A stretch of 64,000 nt of DNA from an uncultured Paraprevotella sp. Lineage in GTDB: Bacteria > Bacteroidota > Bacteroidia > Bacteroidales > Bacteroidaceae. The notes under the pieces were generated by a model, which had not been told where the DNA came from, did no database searches, and saw nothing but the letters and a program-made list of their open reading frames with translations. The DNA is taken from NCBI GenBank assembly GCA_900548345.1, contig URKA01000001.1, forward strand, positions 1 to 64,000. Reading direction: 5' to 3'. The position numbers and the translations under genes were made by a program. How positions within the stretch are numbered: position 1 is the stretch's first letter; each line of letters starts with the position of its first letter. Positions 41,138-49,357 of this stretch are shown in pieces.

Positions 41138-44100
41138 TCAGGCCACGTTATCTTCCTTGATTTTACGTCCCATCACCAAGTAGGCCACGGGAGCCGCCAT
41201 GAAGATGGAAGAACATGTGCCGATTACCACACCGAGAATCATGGCGAAAGCAAAACTGCGGATGCTCTCTCCACCTAAGATGAAGATACAGAGCAATACT
41301 ATCAACGTGGTCAGAGACGTATTGATGGTACGCGCCAATGTCGTATTCAACGATTCATTGAACAGCTGCTGTCTCTCGCGCTTGGGATAAAGACCGATGA
41401 ACTCGCGGATACGGTCGAACACCACCACCTTGTCGTTGATAGAGTAACCGATAGCCGTCAGCACCGCACCGATGAAGGTCTGGTCGATTTCCAAAGAGAA
41501 AGGAACCCAGCCCCAGCAAACGGAATAGGTACCGATAATCAGGAATGTGTCTATCGCCAATGCCACCACGGCACCCACAGAGAATGCCACATTGCGGAAA
41601 CGCAACAGGATGTAAAGGAAGATAGCCACAAGAGCCAGTATCACAGACACGATTGCACCGTGTGTGATATCCTCGGCCATGGAAGGACCTACCTTCTGCG
41701 AACTGATGATGGAACCGCCGGTACGCACATCACGATTGATGAACGTATCCAGGGTAAGGTTCTCGGACAACAGGTTGCCGCCCTTCAGCGTGTCGAACAA
41801 AGTGCTTTCAATCTCGGAATCCACTTCCACACCATCCTCTTCGATACGGTAGTTGGTGGAGATGCGGACCGTCTTGTGATCCGTTCCCAATGCGATAACC
41901 TGCACATTGGCATCGCCGAACTTGTTCTGCAACATGGTGCGCACGGTTTCAGGCTCTACTTCTTTCTCGAACATCACCACAAAGTTGCGGCCGCCCGTGA
42001 AGTCGATGCTCCGGCTCAGTCCGCGAACGAAATATGAACCCGCAGCCACCAGAATGAGCACACCGAATACGGCAAACGACTTCTTGTATGAACCCATGAA
42101 ATTATAATGGGTATCGCGCATCCATTTCCGGGAAAGGTTTGTCGTGAACGTAAGGCCCAGCCACTTGTCCTTGCCCATGAAACGCTCGTAAACGATGCGG
42201 GTAAGGAATACTGCGGTGAAGAACGATACCAGGATACCGATGATAAGCGTCGTGGCGAAACCGCGGATAGGACCGGTACCGAAGTTATAGAGGATGATAC
42301 CGGTGATGATGGAAGTCAGGTTGGAGTCGAAGATAGCTGAGAAGGCATTCGAATATCCGTCGGCCAGTGCCGCACGCACACCCTTGCCCGCACGCAGTTC
42401 CTCCTTCGTACGTTCATAAATCAGCACGTTGGCATCCACGGCCATACCCAACGACAATACCATACCGGCAATACCGGACATCGTAAGGGCAGCCTGGAAA
42501 GAGGTCAGCACACCGAGCGTGAAGAAGAAGTTCAGCACCAGCGCGCAGTTGGCCACCATACCCGGAATCAGGCCGTATATGGCGCACATGTAAATCATCA
42601 ACAGGATGAAGGCGATGACAAACGAAGTGAAACCTTTCTGGATGGACTCCTGTCCCAACGTAGGTCCTACGATGTCTTCCGATACGATATGCGCCGGAGC
42701 GGGCATCTTACCGGTGTTCAGCACATTGGCCAGGTCGCGTGTGTCTTCCAGCGTAAAGTTACCTGTGATGGACGACACACCGCCCGTAATCTCATTCTGC
42801 ACGGTAGGAGCACTGTATACATAATCGTCGAGCACGATGGCGATGCAACGTTCACGGTTCTTCTTGGTCAGCGCCGCCCAACGACGGGCACCGTCGGAGT
42901 TCATGGTCATGCTCACGCGCGGACGTCCGAACTCGTCATAGTCATCTTTAGCTTCAGTCACCACGTCGCCCTCCAGCGGAGCACGCCCGCTACGTTCCGT
43001 CACCTTGATGGCATAGAGTTCAAAGATGTCGCCAGCCTTGCCTGTACCCATACCTTTCACGCCCCATTTCAGACGAAGGTCGGAAGGCAACACTTCCTTG
43101 GCAACGGCCGATTGGATACAGCGGTTCACCTCTGCCGTATCGCGCCAGTTGGCATAACCCACCACACATCCTGCATGGCCCTGAGCCGGACTCAGGAAAG
43201 CAAACAAGGGATGTTCTTTCTTCACTTTCTCCATGTCGGCACCCTGGGCGACAGATGTCTTGCCCGAAGCGTCAGACTTCAAGGCTGCTGCCAAATCCTT
43301 GGCCGAAGCCTTGGCAGAATCAGCTTTCGCCACCGTCTCCGTCGTGTCGGCCTTAGCCTCTACCGTATCGGCGGCAACGCCTGCATTCTCGGCTGCAAGA
43401 CGACTGTCCAAAGTCATTATATAAGGAAGGGCTTCCTGCGTATTGTAAGTCTCCCAGAACTCAAGGTTGGCACTTCCCTGCAACAACTTGCGCATACGTT
43501 CGGGCTCCTTTATACCCGGAAGTTCCACCATGATACGTCCCATCTGTCCTTCGAGCGTCTGGATATTGGGTTGCGCCACGCCGAAACGGTCGATACGCGT
43601 ACGGAGCACGTTATATGAGTTGTCGATGGCTGCTTTCACTTCCGAACGCAATACATTCTCCACCTCACCGTCGGTGCTCTTCGTCGTCACCTTGCCCTTC
43701 AGCTGCTGTGTGGCGAAAAGTTCTGCCAGACTACCGTTGGGCACCAAAGCCTTGTAGTCTCTGACAAATAAGGTAATAAAATCACTCTGGCTGTTCTTAG
43801 CCTCCTCTTTCGCCTGTGCCACCGCTTTCTTGAAGTTGGGGTCTTCCTTATGACCGGCCAAGGCATCGATTACATCGGGAACAGACACTTCGAGCACGAC
43901 GTTCATACCGCCGGCCAAATCCAATCCCTTTGAGAGTTCCATCTCACGGCATTCCTTCAGAGAGTATACCCAAAGCCATACCGGATGATTCGACACGGAG
44001 TCTTCATAAAGCGTAGCCGCCTCCTCACCTTCTGTCTCGCCTATCTTGCTAATCTTACCTTCTTGATATTTTACCACAAAAGTAAACGACAAGTAGAACA

Positions 44101-44155
44101 AACACACAAGGGTAAGCAGTAAAGCGAAAACTTTAACAAATCCTTTGTTTTGCAT
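41138..44155 (-). CDS. secDF: Protein translocase subunit SecDF (fused)
   Basis: A 1005-residue fusion of SecD and SecF, the proton-driven partner of SecYEG in protein export. The first membrane helix is at 8-28. The periplasmic P1 region of SecD starts with GLDLAGGMNVVLEV (77-90) and contains RTRIDRFGVAQPNIQ. An Ala/Asp/Lys-rich insertion sits at about 252-312. The second half of SecD has five helices with GMAVDANVLIYERTKEELR. SecF begins near 690 with SIDFTGGRNFVVMFE and includes GYSINDKVVVFDRIRE. Twelve membrane helices in all are expected. Fusion of the two subunits is normal in Bacteroidota. It is monocistronic with a terminator downstream. Confidence 0.97.
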   Translation of the reverse strand: MQNKGFVKVFALLLTLVCLFYLSFTFVVKYQEGKISKIGETEGEEAATLYEDSVSNHPVWLWVYSLKECREMELSKGLDLAGGMNVVLEVSVPDVIDALAGHKEDPNFKKAVAQAKEEAKNSQSDFITLFVRDYKALVPNGSLAELFATQQLKGKVTTKSTDGEVENVLRSEVKAAIDNSYNVLRTRIDRFGVAQPNIQTLEGQMGRIMVELPGIKEPERMRKLLQGSANLEFWETYNTQEALPYIMTLDSRLAAENAGVAADTVEAKADTTETVAKADSAKASAKDLAAALKSDASGKTSVAQGADMEKVKKEHPLFAFLSPAQGHAGCVVGYANWRDTAEVNRCIQSAVAKEVLPSDLRLKWGVKGMGTGKAGDIFELYAIKVTERSGRAPLEGDVVTEAKDDYDEFGRPRVSMTMNSDGARRWAALTKKNRERCIAIVLDDYVYSAPTVQNEITGGVSSITGNFTLEDTRDLANVLNTGKMPAPAHIVSEDIVGPTLGQESIQKGFTSFVIAFILLMIYMCAIYGLIPGMVANCALVLNFFFTLGVLTSFQAALTMSGIAGMVLSLGMAVDANVLIYERTKEELRAGKGVRAALADGYSNAFSAIFDSNLTSIITGIILYNFGTGPIRGFATTLIIGILVSFFTAVFLTRIVYERFMGKDKWLGLTFTTNLSRKWMRDTHYNFMGSYKKSFAVFGVLILVAAGSYFVRGLSRSIDFTGGRNFVVMFEKEVEPETVRTMLQNKFGDANVQVIALGTDHKTVRISTNYRIEEDGVEVDSEIESTLFDTLKGGNLLSENLTLDTFINRDVRTGGSIISSQKVGPSMAEDITHGAIVSVILALVAIFLYILLRFRNVAFSVGAVVALAIDTFLIIGTYSVCWGWVPFSLEIDQTFIGAVLTAIGYSINDKVVVFDRIREFIGLYPKRERQQLFNESLNTTLARTINTSLTTLIVLLCIFILGGESIRSFAFAMILGVVIGTCSSIFMAAPVAYLVMGRKIKEDNVA

Positions 44156-44211
44156 TTTGAATTTAAAATTATGATGTTAATATATAATCCTTCTTTTGAC
44201 TACAAAGGCGC

Positions 44212-44245
44212 AAATATAACATTTTTTTCACATCACCACCGCAAA
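44212..44245 (-). promoter_or_regulatory. Promoter of secDF
   Basis: The minus-strand -7 box TATATTTG (44219-44212) lies 56 bp before the ATG. TTTG (44245-44242) lies 22 bp upstream, slightly more than the usual 19-21. Confidence 0.5.
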
Positions 44246-44271
44246 TCAAAGCACTTATTTGAAATTTAAAT

Positions 44272-45354
44272 TCATATTTTGCGTTTTTTTAGATATGTAA
44301 TCAAAGGGTAATGGTCCGACCACGACGCTGTTTTATCGACATGCGTTTCGTATGACTGCCAATCGTCGGAAACGAACACATGGTCTATCCGAAAGTAAAA
44401 ACCACTCTGATTATACGACATTCCGATACCGTTTCCCGACTGCCGGAAAGCACTTGACAGGCGCGAAGACAAACGATGACAGGCATACGAGACGGGCGGC
44501 TCATTGAAATCTCCGCATGCAATGACCGACCGCACACCGGAATGGTCTATATACCTCAGCACGGAATCCACCTGCGGACCGCGTTGCCGGCTGGCCTTCT
44601 CCATCTTCCGTACCAGCTCCTTCGACTTGCTTTCGACATCTTCCTGCTCCGGAGACTTGATGATTTCCTTGTAATTCTGCTTGTCTTCCGGAGTCAACTT
44701 GTAGGACTCAAAATGATTGTTGACCAACAGCAGCGTATCCTGACCGTAAAGTAGCTTTGCCGCCACACTTCCATTGCTCGACGACTGGTAAGCCACCCTC
44801 TCGACCGACAATACCGGCAGACGCGTATAAAAATATTGCCTTTCCGGCACGTCGTCATCCAGATGTACGGTATGATAACCAGAAGAAGCCATCAGTTCAT
44901 CCGCATATTTCCTCGTGATGCCACCTCCGAAAATAACTTCCTGCAAACAGATGATATCGGCATCCGATGCAGCCAGATAATCAAACAAAGGGTAATGACC
45001 GAGAGAATCCTTGGTAACCTTCATGAAAGAGGCTGCATTATAGGTTATCATCTTGAGCGAGCCTTCAGGATGCACCTCAGGCCAGTTCAACGGACAATAA
45101 TCATATATATAGGAAACGGAGAACAGCATGCCCGCAAAAGGAATCCATATATTGCGGATGTAAAAGACAGCCCACAGCAACACGAAAAAAAGGTTGATGC
45201 CCCACAATATCGGAAAGCCCAGACAAAACAAAGCGGCATGGGGATAATCCGCCGGATTCAGCATGGAACTCAATCCGCAAAGCAGAAGCATGAAAGCCGC
45301 CATGATGTTCGCCCCCACCGTGAGCTGAACCAGAATGCGCTTCAGCGTTTTCAT
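44272..45354 (-). CDS. Membrane-anchored endonuclease/exonuclease/phosphatase-family protein
   Basis: A 360-residue protein with three hydrophobic segments in the first 90 residues (about 8-30, 40-60 and 65-80). An EEP-fold domain (about 98-360) follows. Motifs are MITYNAASF, the metal-binding Glu in DIICLQEV, NHFES, the CGDFNEPP motif and WSDHYPL with the catalytic His. Family members include DNases, phosphodiesterases and phospholipases; the domain would face the periplasm. The ATG at 45354 is 8 bp after the rhomboid stop. Two upstream ATGs at 45378 and 45399 would overlap that gene, so the start is uncertain by up to 15 residues. It is probably co-transcribed with the rhomboid gene. Confidence 0.85.
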   Translation of the reverse strand: MKTLKRILVQLTVGANIMAAFMLLLCGLSSMLNPADYPHAALFCLGFPILWGINLFFVLLWAVFYIRNIWIPFAGMLFSVSYIYDYCPLNWPEVHPEGSLKMITYNAASFMKVTKDSLGHYPLFDYLAASDADIICLQEVIFGGGITRKYADELMASSGYHTVHLDDDVPERQYFYTRLPVLSVERVAYQSSSNGSVAAKLLYGQDTLLLVNNHFESYKLTPEDKQNYKEIIKSPEQEDVESKSKELVRKMEKASRQRGPQVDSVLRYIDHSGVRSVIACGDFNEPPVSYACHRLSSRLSSAFRQSGNGIGMSYNQSGFYFRIDHVFVSDDWQSYETHVDKTASWSDHYPLITYLKKRKI

Positions 45355-45361
45355 CTTACCT

Positions 45362-46285
45362 TTATCTTTGGCTGGCATCGAACAGTTTCCGTTTTTCATC
45401 TTCCGTCAGACTCCCGTATCCCCGCTTACGGACTTTCTCCAAGATGCGGTCCATCTCTTCCTCACGGGCCTTTTTGCGGGCATTGTATTCGTAATCATCC
45501 TTGCGGTCGCCCATATACACATCCATTTTGGGTTTTCCCGAAGCTGAAAAGCGGTCCATCCGGCCGGAAAACCATTTGCGCAGTTTCTGCCATACCGATT
45601 CCTTATAATATATTCCACCGCCGCCATGGTTCCGCCAATAGCGGATGAGCAGAAAACCGAACACCATACCGCCGAGATGGGCAAAGTGAGCCACATTGCT
45701 ATCTGTGCCATTCAGCCCCGACAACAATTCTATCACCGCATAACCGATAACGAAGAACTTGGCCTTGATGGGCACAGGCAAAGGAAAAACAAACATCCGA
45801 TCCTCCGGATAAGTCATTCCGAAAGCCAGCAGGATACCATATACCGCCCCCGATGCACCCACCGTAGTCCAACGGTTCAGCAGTTCACTCATGGGCATCA
45901 TGCCGTACAACGTAGGCACGGAGTCGATTTTATACAGTCCCTCCATCCAATACGACACATACTGCGCGCCCTCCTGTACCATGCCCGCACCGATTCCGCA
46001 GACAAGATAATAAAGCAGAAAACGGCGGCCGCCCCATGCATTCTCCATCACCCGGCCGAACATCCATACGGCAAACATATTGAAGAATATATGCGCCCAA
46101 CCGCCATGCATGAACATATATGTCACGAACTGGTATAACCTAAAGTCGGAAGCCAGGAAAAAATGCAACCCCAAAAGGTTATCCAAATCCACCCCATTGC
46201 GCAAGGCCACAGCCCTGGCAAGGAAAAACAGAAGATTGATTATTATCAGGTTCTTGGTTACTGGCGGCATATTCATCATGTTCAA
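45362..46285 (-). CDS. Rhomboid-family intramembrane serine protease
   Basis: A 307-residue membrane protein with about six helices in the first 220 residues. The active-site Ser is in GASGAVYG and the His in HFAHLGGM, both in the usual helices. The HIFFNMF motif of helix 2 is present. The C terminus (about 225-307) is soluble and highly charged. Rhomboids cut single-pass membrane proteins within or next to the bilayer; the substrate is unknown here. The N terminus has clustered Met codons (MNMMNMPPV), so the start may lie a few codons in. It diverges from hup. Confidence 0.92.
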   Translation of the reverse strand: MNMMNMPPVTKNLIIINLLFFLARAVALRNGVDLDNLLGLHFFLASDFRLYQFVTYMFMHGGWAHIFFNMFAVWMFGRVMENAWGGRRFLLYYLVCGIGAGMVQEGAQYVSYWMEGLYKIDSVPTLYGMMPMSELLNRWTTVGASGAVYGILLAFGMTYPEDRMFVFPLPVPIKAKFFVIGYAVIELLSGLNGTDSNVAHFAHLGGMVFGFLLIRYWRNHGGGGIYYKESVWQKLRKWFSGRMDRFSASGKPKMDVYMGDRKDDYEYNARKKAREEEMDRILEKVRKRGYGSLTEDEKRKLFDASQR

Positions 46286-46313
46286 ATTGTTTTATATATT
46301 GATTAAGCAAACG

Positions 46314-46321
46314 CAAAAATA
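46314..46321 (-). promoter_or_regulatory. Possible -7 box of the rhomboid gene
   Basis: Minus-strand TATTTTTG at 46321-46314 fits TAnnTTTG, 28 bp before the ATG. No -33 element was found. Confidence 0.4.
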
Positions 46322-46403
46322 CTATTTTTTATTCCATTTTACCACCCTAACCGCGTTTCGGTTGGCTTTTTTCATAAAAAGAAATATTTTTTATCTGAAA
46401 AAA

Positions 46404-46434
46404 TTTGTTTTCACTCCCAATTTACATACATTTG
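46404..46434 (+). promoter_or_regulatory. Promoter of hup
   Basis: TTTG (46404-46407), a 19-bp spacer and TACATTTG (46427-46434) match the Bacteroidota consensus exactly. This fits a highly expressed gene. The leader is about 44 nt. Confidence 0.85.
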
Positions 46435-46484
46435 CAGGTAGGATATGAACGCATATCCTTATTATTCATTAAATTTTCCATCAG

Positions 46485-46757
46485 ATGAACAAAACAGAAC
46501 TCATCAACGCCATTGCCGAAAAGGCTGGCTTGAGCAAAGCAGATTCAAAAAAAGCATTGGACGCAACCATCTGCGCGATTTCCGATGCATTGAAAGCCGG
46601 CGATAAAATCGCCCTTGTCGGCTTCGGAACGTTTTCCGTAAGCGAAAGACCCGGCCGTACAGGTATCAACCCCAGAACAAAGGAGCAAATTACCATCGAA
46701 GCCAAGAAAATAGCAAAATTCAAAGCTGGTTCGGAACTGAGCGACGCTATCCAGTAA
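46485..46757 (+). CDS. hup: DNA-binding protein HU
   Basis: A 90-residue histone-like protein. MNKTELINAIAEKAGLSKADSKKALDA forms the helical dimer base. The VGFGTFSVSERPGRTGINPRT stretch is the beta arm, with the conserved RPGRTGINP that wraps the minor groove. Length is typical. It bends and compacts DNA as a homodimer or with another HU subunit. It has a strong promoter and its own terminator. Confidence 0.97.
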   Translation: MNKTELINAIAEKAGLSKADSKKALDATICAISDALKAGDKIALVGFGTFSVSERPGRTGINPRTKEQITIEAKKIAKFKAGSELSDAIQ

Positions 46758-46779
46758 TCAGAATAATCTATTATCTGAA

Positions 46780-46814
46780 AAAAGGGGGATGCTTCATTTT
46801 TGCGTCTCCCTTTT
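46780..46814 (+). terminator. Rho-independent terminator of hup
   Basis: AAAAGGGGGATGC (46780-46792) pairs with GCGTCTCCCTTTT (46802-46814) over 13 bp, including two G-T pairs, with a 9-nt loop. It starts 23 bp after the stop. Its 3' arm overlaps the argS promoter region. Confidence 0.85.
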
Positions 46815-46828
46815 ATTATGTATCTTTG
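46799..46828 (+). promoter_or_regulatory. Promoter of argS
   Basis: TATCTTTG (46821-46828) is a consensus -7 box. TTTG (46799-46802), 18 bp upstream, falls in the loop and 3' arm of the hup terminator. The leader is about 20 nt. Confidence 0.65.
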
Positions 46829-46855
46829 CAGTCTGAATTACAGGTATACAAGATT

Positions 46856-48655
46856 ATGGAGATAGAAAAAAAAATCACAGCCGCCGTCATCAACGGCATC
46901 AAAGCACTATACGGACAGGAAACGGCTCCGGAGTCCGTACAACTTCAGAAGACTAAAAAAGAATTTGCCGGACATCTCACATTAGTCGTTTTCCCCTTCC
47001 TGAAGATATCACGCAAAAAGCCGGAAGACACGGCACAGGATGTCGGGAACTACCTGAAAACAGAACTTCCGGAAGTCATCGCAGACTTCAACGTAGTGAA
47101 AGGCTTCCTTAATCTGACCATCAGTTCCTCCTGCTGGATTGGCCTGCTGACCGACATCCATCACAACGACCGGTTCGGCTTGACTGAGGCAACCGAACAA
47201 TCTCCGCTGGTCATGATAGAATATTCTTCACCCAACACCAACAAACCGCTGCATTTGGGACACGTCCGCAACAACCTGTTAGGATGTGCCCTTGCCAATG
47301 TAATGGCAGCAAACGGCAACCGCGTGGTAAAGACCAATATCGTGAACGACCGTGGCATACACATCTGCAAAAGCATGCTGGCATGGTTGAAATACGGAAA
47401 CGGAGCGACTCCCGAAAGCACCGGCATCAAAGGCGACCACCTGATTGGCGACTATTACGTAGCTTTCGACAAACATTACAAAGAACAAATCAAGAAACTC
47501 ATGGCTGACGGCATGAGCGAGGAAGATGCCAAAAACGAAGCCCCGCTCATCAAGGAAGCCCGCGAAATGCTCGTCAAATGGGAGCATAACGACCCTGAAA
47601 TCCGTACGCTCTGGAGAAAAATGAACGAATGGGTTTATGCCGGATTTGATGTCACATACAAGGCGCTCGGCGTGAGCTTCGACAAGATATATTATGAATC
47701 GGACACTTATCTCGAAGGCAAGGAAAAGGTAATGGAAGGACTGGAAAAAGGGTTCTTCTTCCGCAAAGAAGACGGCTCTGTATGGGCCGACCTGACCCAA
47801 GAAGGCCTTGACGAGAAATTGTTGTTGCGCTCCGACGGCACATCGGTATACATGACACAGGACATCGGTACAGCCAAACTGCGCTTCCGGGATTACCCCA
47901 TCGACAAAATGATTTATGTGGTGGGCAACGAACAGAACTACCACTTCCAGGTACTATCCATACTTTTGGACAAGCTGGGATTCGAATGGGGAAAAAGCCT
48001 CGTACACTTCTCATACGGCATGGTGGAACTTCCCAACGGCAAAATGAAGAGCCGCGAAGGAACCGTTGTCGATGCCGACGACCTGATAGAAGAAATGATA
48101 AGCAGTGCCAAGAGAATGTCGGAAGACAAAATCAACAAACTGACGGACGTAAGCGAAGAAGAAGCAAACGAAATCGCACGCATCGTAGGTCTTGGCGCAT
48201 TGAAATACTTCATATTGAAAGTAGATGCACGGAAAAACATGCTGTTTAACCCGGCAGAGAGTATCGATTTCAACGGAAACACCGGCCCGTTCATCCAATA
48301 TACATACGCCCGCATCCGTTCCATTCAACGCAAAGCCGCCGAAGCCGGAATTGTCATACCGGATGAATTACCGACAACTGCCGAATTGAACGAAAAGGAA
48401 ATCGGACTTATCCAAATGTTAGCGGACTTTACAAACGTTGTCAAACAAGCCGGCAACGACTATAATCCGAGCTGCATCGCCAATTACTGCTACGACCTGG
48501 TCAAAGAATACAACCAATTCTACCACGATTTCAGCATATTGCGCGAAGAGAATGAAGACAAAAGAATCTTCCGTCTGGCTTTATCGGCCAACATTGGAAA
48601 AATCGTACGCACCGGTATGAGTCTTTTGGGAATAGAAGTTCCCGAACGTATGTAA
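46856..48655 (+). CDS. argS: Arginyl-tRNA synthetase
   Basis: A 599-residue class I synthetase charging tRNA-Arg. The N-terminal additional domain (about 1-110) is followed by the Rossmann core with the HIGH-type motif PNTNKPLHLGHVRNN (126-140). The KMSK-type loop is GKMKSREGTVV. A C-terminal helical anticodon-binding (DALR) domain ends in VRTGMSLLGIEVPERM. The frame is open from 46826, but that ATG lies inside the -7 box, so 46856 is the real start. rnhA follows after 12 bp. Confidence 0.97.
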   Translation: MEIEKKITAAVINGIKALYGQETAPESVQLQKTKKEFAGHLTLVVFPFLKISRKKPEDTAQDVGNYLKTELPEVIADFNVVKGFLNLTISSSCWIGLLTDIHHNDRFGLTEATEQSPLVMIEYSSPNTNKPLHLGHVRNNLLGCALANVMAANGNRVVKTNIVNDRGIHICKSMLAWLKYGNGATPESTGIKGDHLIGDYYVAFDKHYKEQIKKLMADGMSEEDAKNEAPLIKEAREMLVKWEHNDPEIRTLWRKMNEWVYAGFDVTYKALGVSFDKIYYESDTYLEGKEKVMEGLEKGFFFRKEDGSVWADLTQEGLDEKLLLRSDGTSVYMTQDIGTAKLRFRDYPIDKMIYVVGNEQNYHFQVLSILLDKLGFEWGKSLVHFSYGMVELPNGKMKSREGTVVDADDLIEEMISSAKRMSEDKINKLTDVSEEEANEIARIVGLGALKYFILKVDARKNMLFNPAESIDFNGNTGPFIQYTYARIRSIQRKAAEAGIVIPDELPTTAELNEKEIGLIQMLADFTNVVKQAGNDYNPSCIANYCYDLVKEYNQFYHDFSILREENEDKRIFRLALSANIGKIVRTGMSLLGIEVPERM

Positions 48656-48667
48656 AGTTCCCATAAA

Positions 48668-49333
48668 ATGGGGAAAAACAGATATTATGTAGTTTGGAAT
48701 GGAGTCAGTCCGGGAGTCTATAAGTCCTGGACTGACTGCAAGCTACAAATCAACGGTTACGAAGGAGCCCTCTACAAGTCTTTCCAGACCCTTGAAGAAG
48801 CAGAGAAAGCATACTCATCTTCTCCTTATCTATATGTCGGGAAAAACAAGAAAACCACTCCGCCCTCCCGCCAATTCCTGCAAGATGTACCGTCGGACAG
48901 AACAGACACCGTCCTCCCCTTGCCGGCCGAAGTTCCTGCCGAAGCTATGGCTGTTGATGCCGCATGTAGCGGAAATCCGGGAGCGATGGAATACAGAGGG
49001 ATATACCTCCGAACCGGCGAAGTTGTCTTTCACTTCGGACCGATTTACGGTACCAACAACATCGGAGAGTTTCTGGCCATAGTCCACGCCTTGGCTCTGA
49101 TGCAACAAAAAGGAATCAGTATGCCCGTCTACTCGGACAGCCGGAATGCCATCGGATGGGTCAGACAAAAACATTGCAAAACCAAATTAGAGCACACGCC
49201 GCGTAGCGAAGAGGTTCACGGACTGATTGAAAGAGCCGAGAAATGGCTCAAAAACCATCCGACCAACATCCCGATTTACAAATGGGAAACCGAAAGATGG
49301 GGAGAGATTCCGGCCGACTTCGGTCGGAAATAA
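48668..49333 (+). CDS. rnhA: Ribonuclease HI with N-terminal caulimovirus viroplasmin (RNA-DNA hybrid binding) domain
   Basis: A 221-residue enzyme that removes RNA from RNA-DNA hybrids. The N-terminal domain (4-48, YYVVWNGVSPGVYKSWTDC...GYEGALYKSF) is the viroplasmin/RNase HI hybrid-binding domain, joined by a linker (about 58-90). The catalytic domain has D97 in AVDAACSGNPG, E134 in NNIGEFLAI, D157 in VYSDSRNAI, and a final D217 near the C terminus, completing the DEDD set. It is 12 bp after argS and 24 bp before the next gene, so all three may be co-transcribed. Confidence 0.94.
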   Translation: MGKNRYYVVWNGVSPGVYKSWTDCKLQINGYEGALYKSFQTLEEAEKAYSSSPYLYVGKNKKTTPPSRQFLQDVPSDRTDTVLPLPAEVPAEAMAVDAACSGNPGAMEYRGIYLRTGEVVFHFGPIYGTNNIGEFLAIVHALALMQQKGISMPVYSDSRNAIGWVRQKHCKTKLEHTPRSEEVHGLIERAEKWLKNHPTNIPIYKWETERWGEIPADFGRK

Positions 49334-49357
49334 AGTCGGAAACAAACTTTAAAGATT

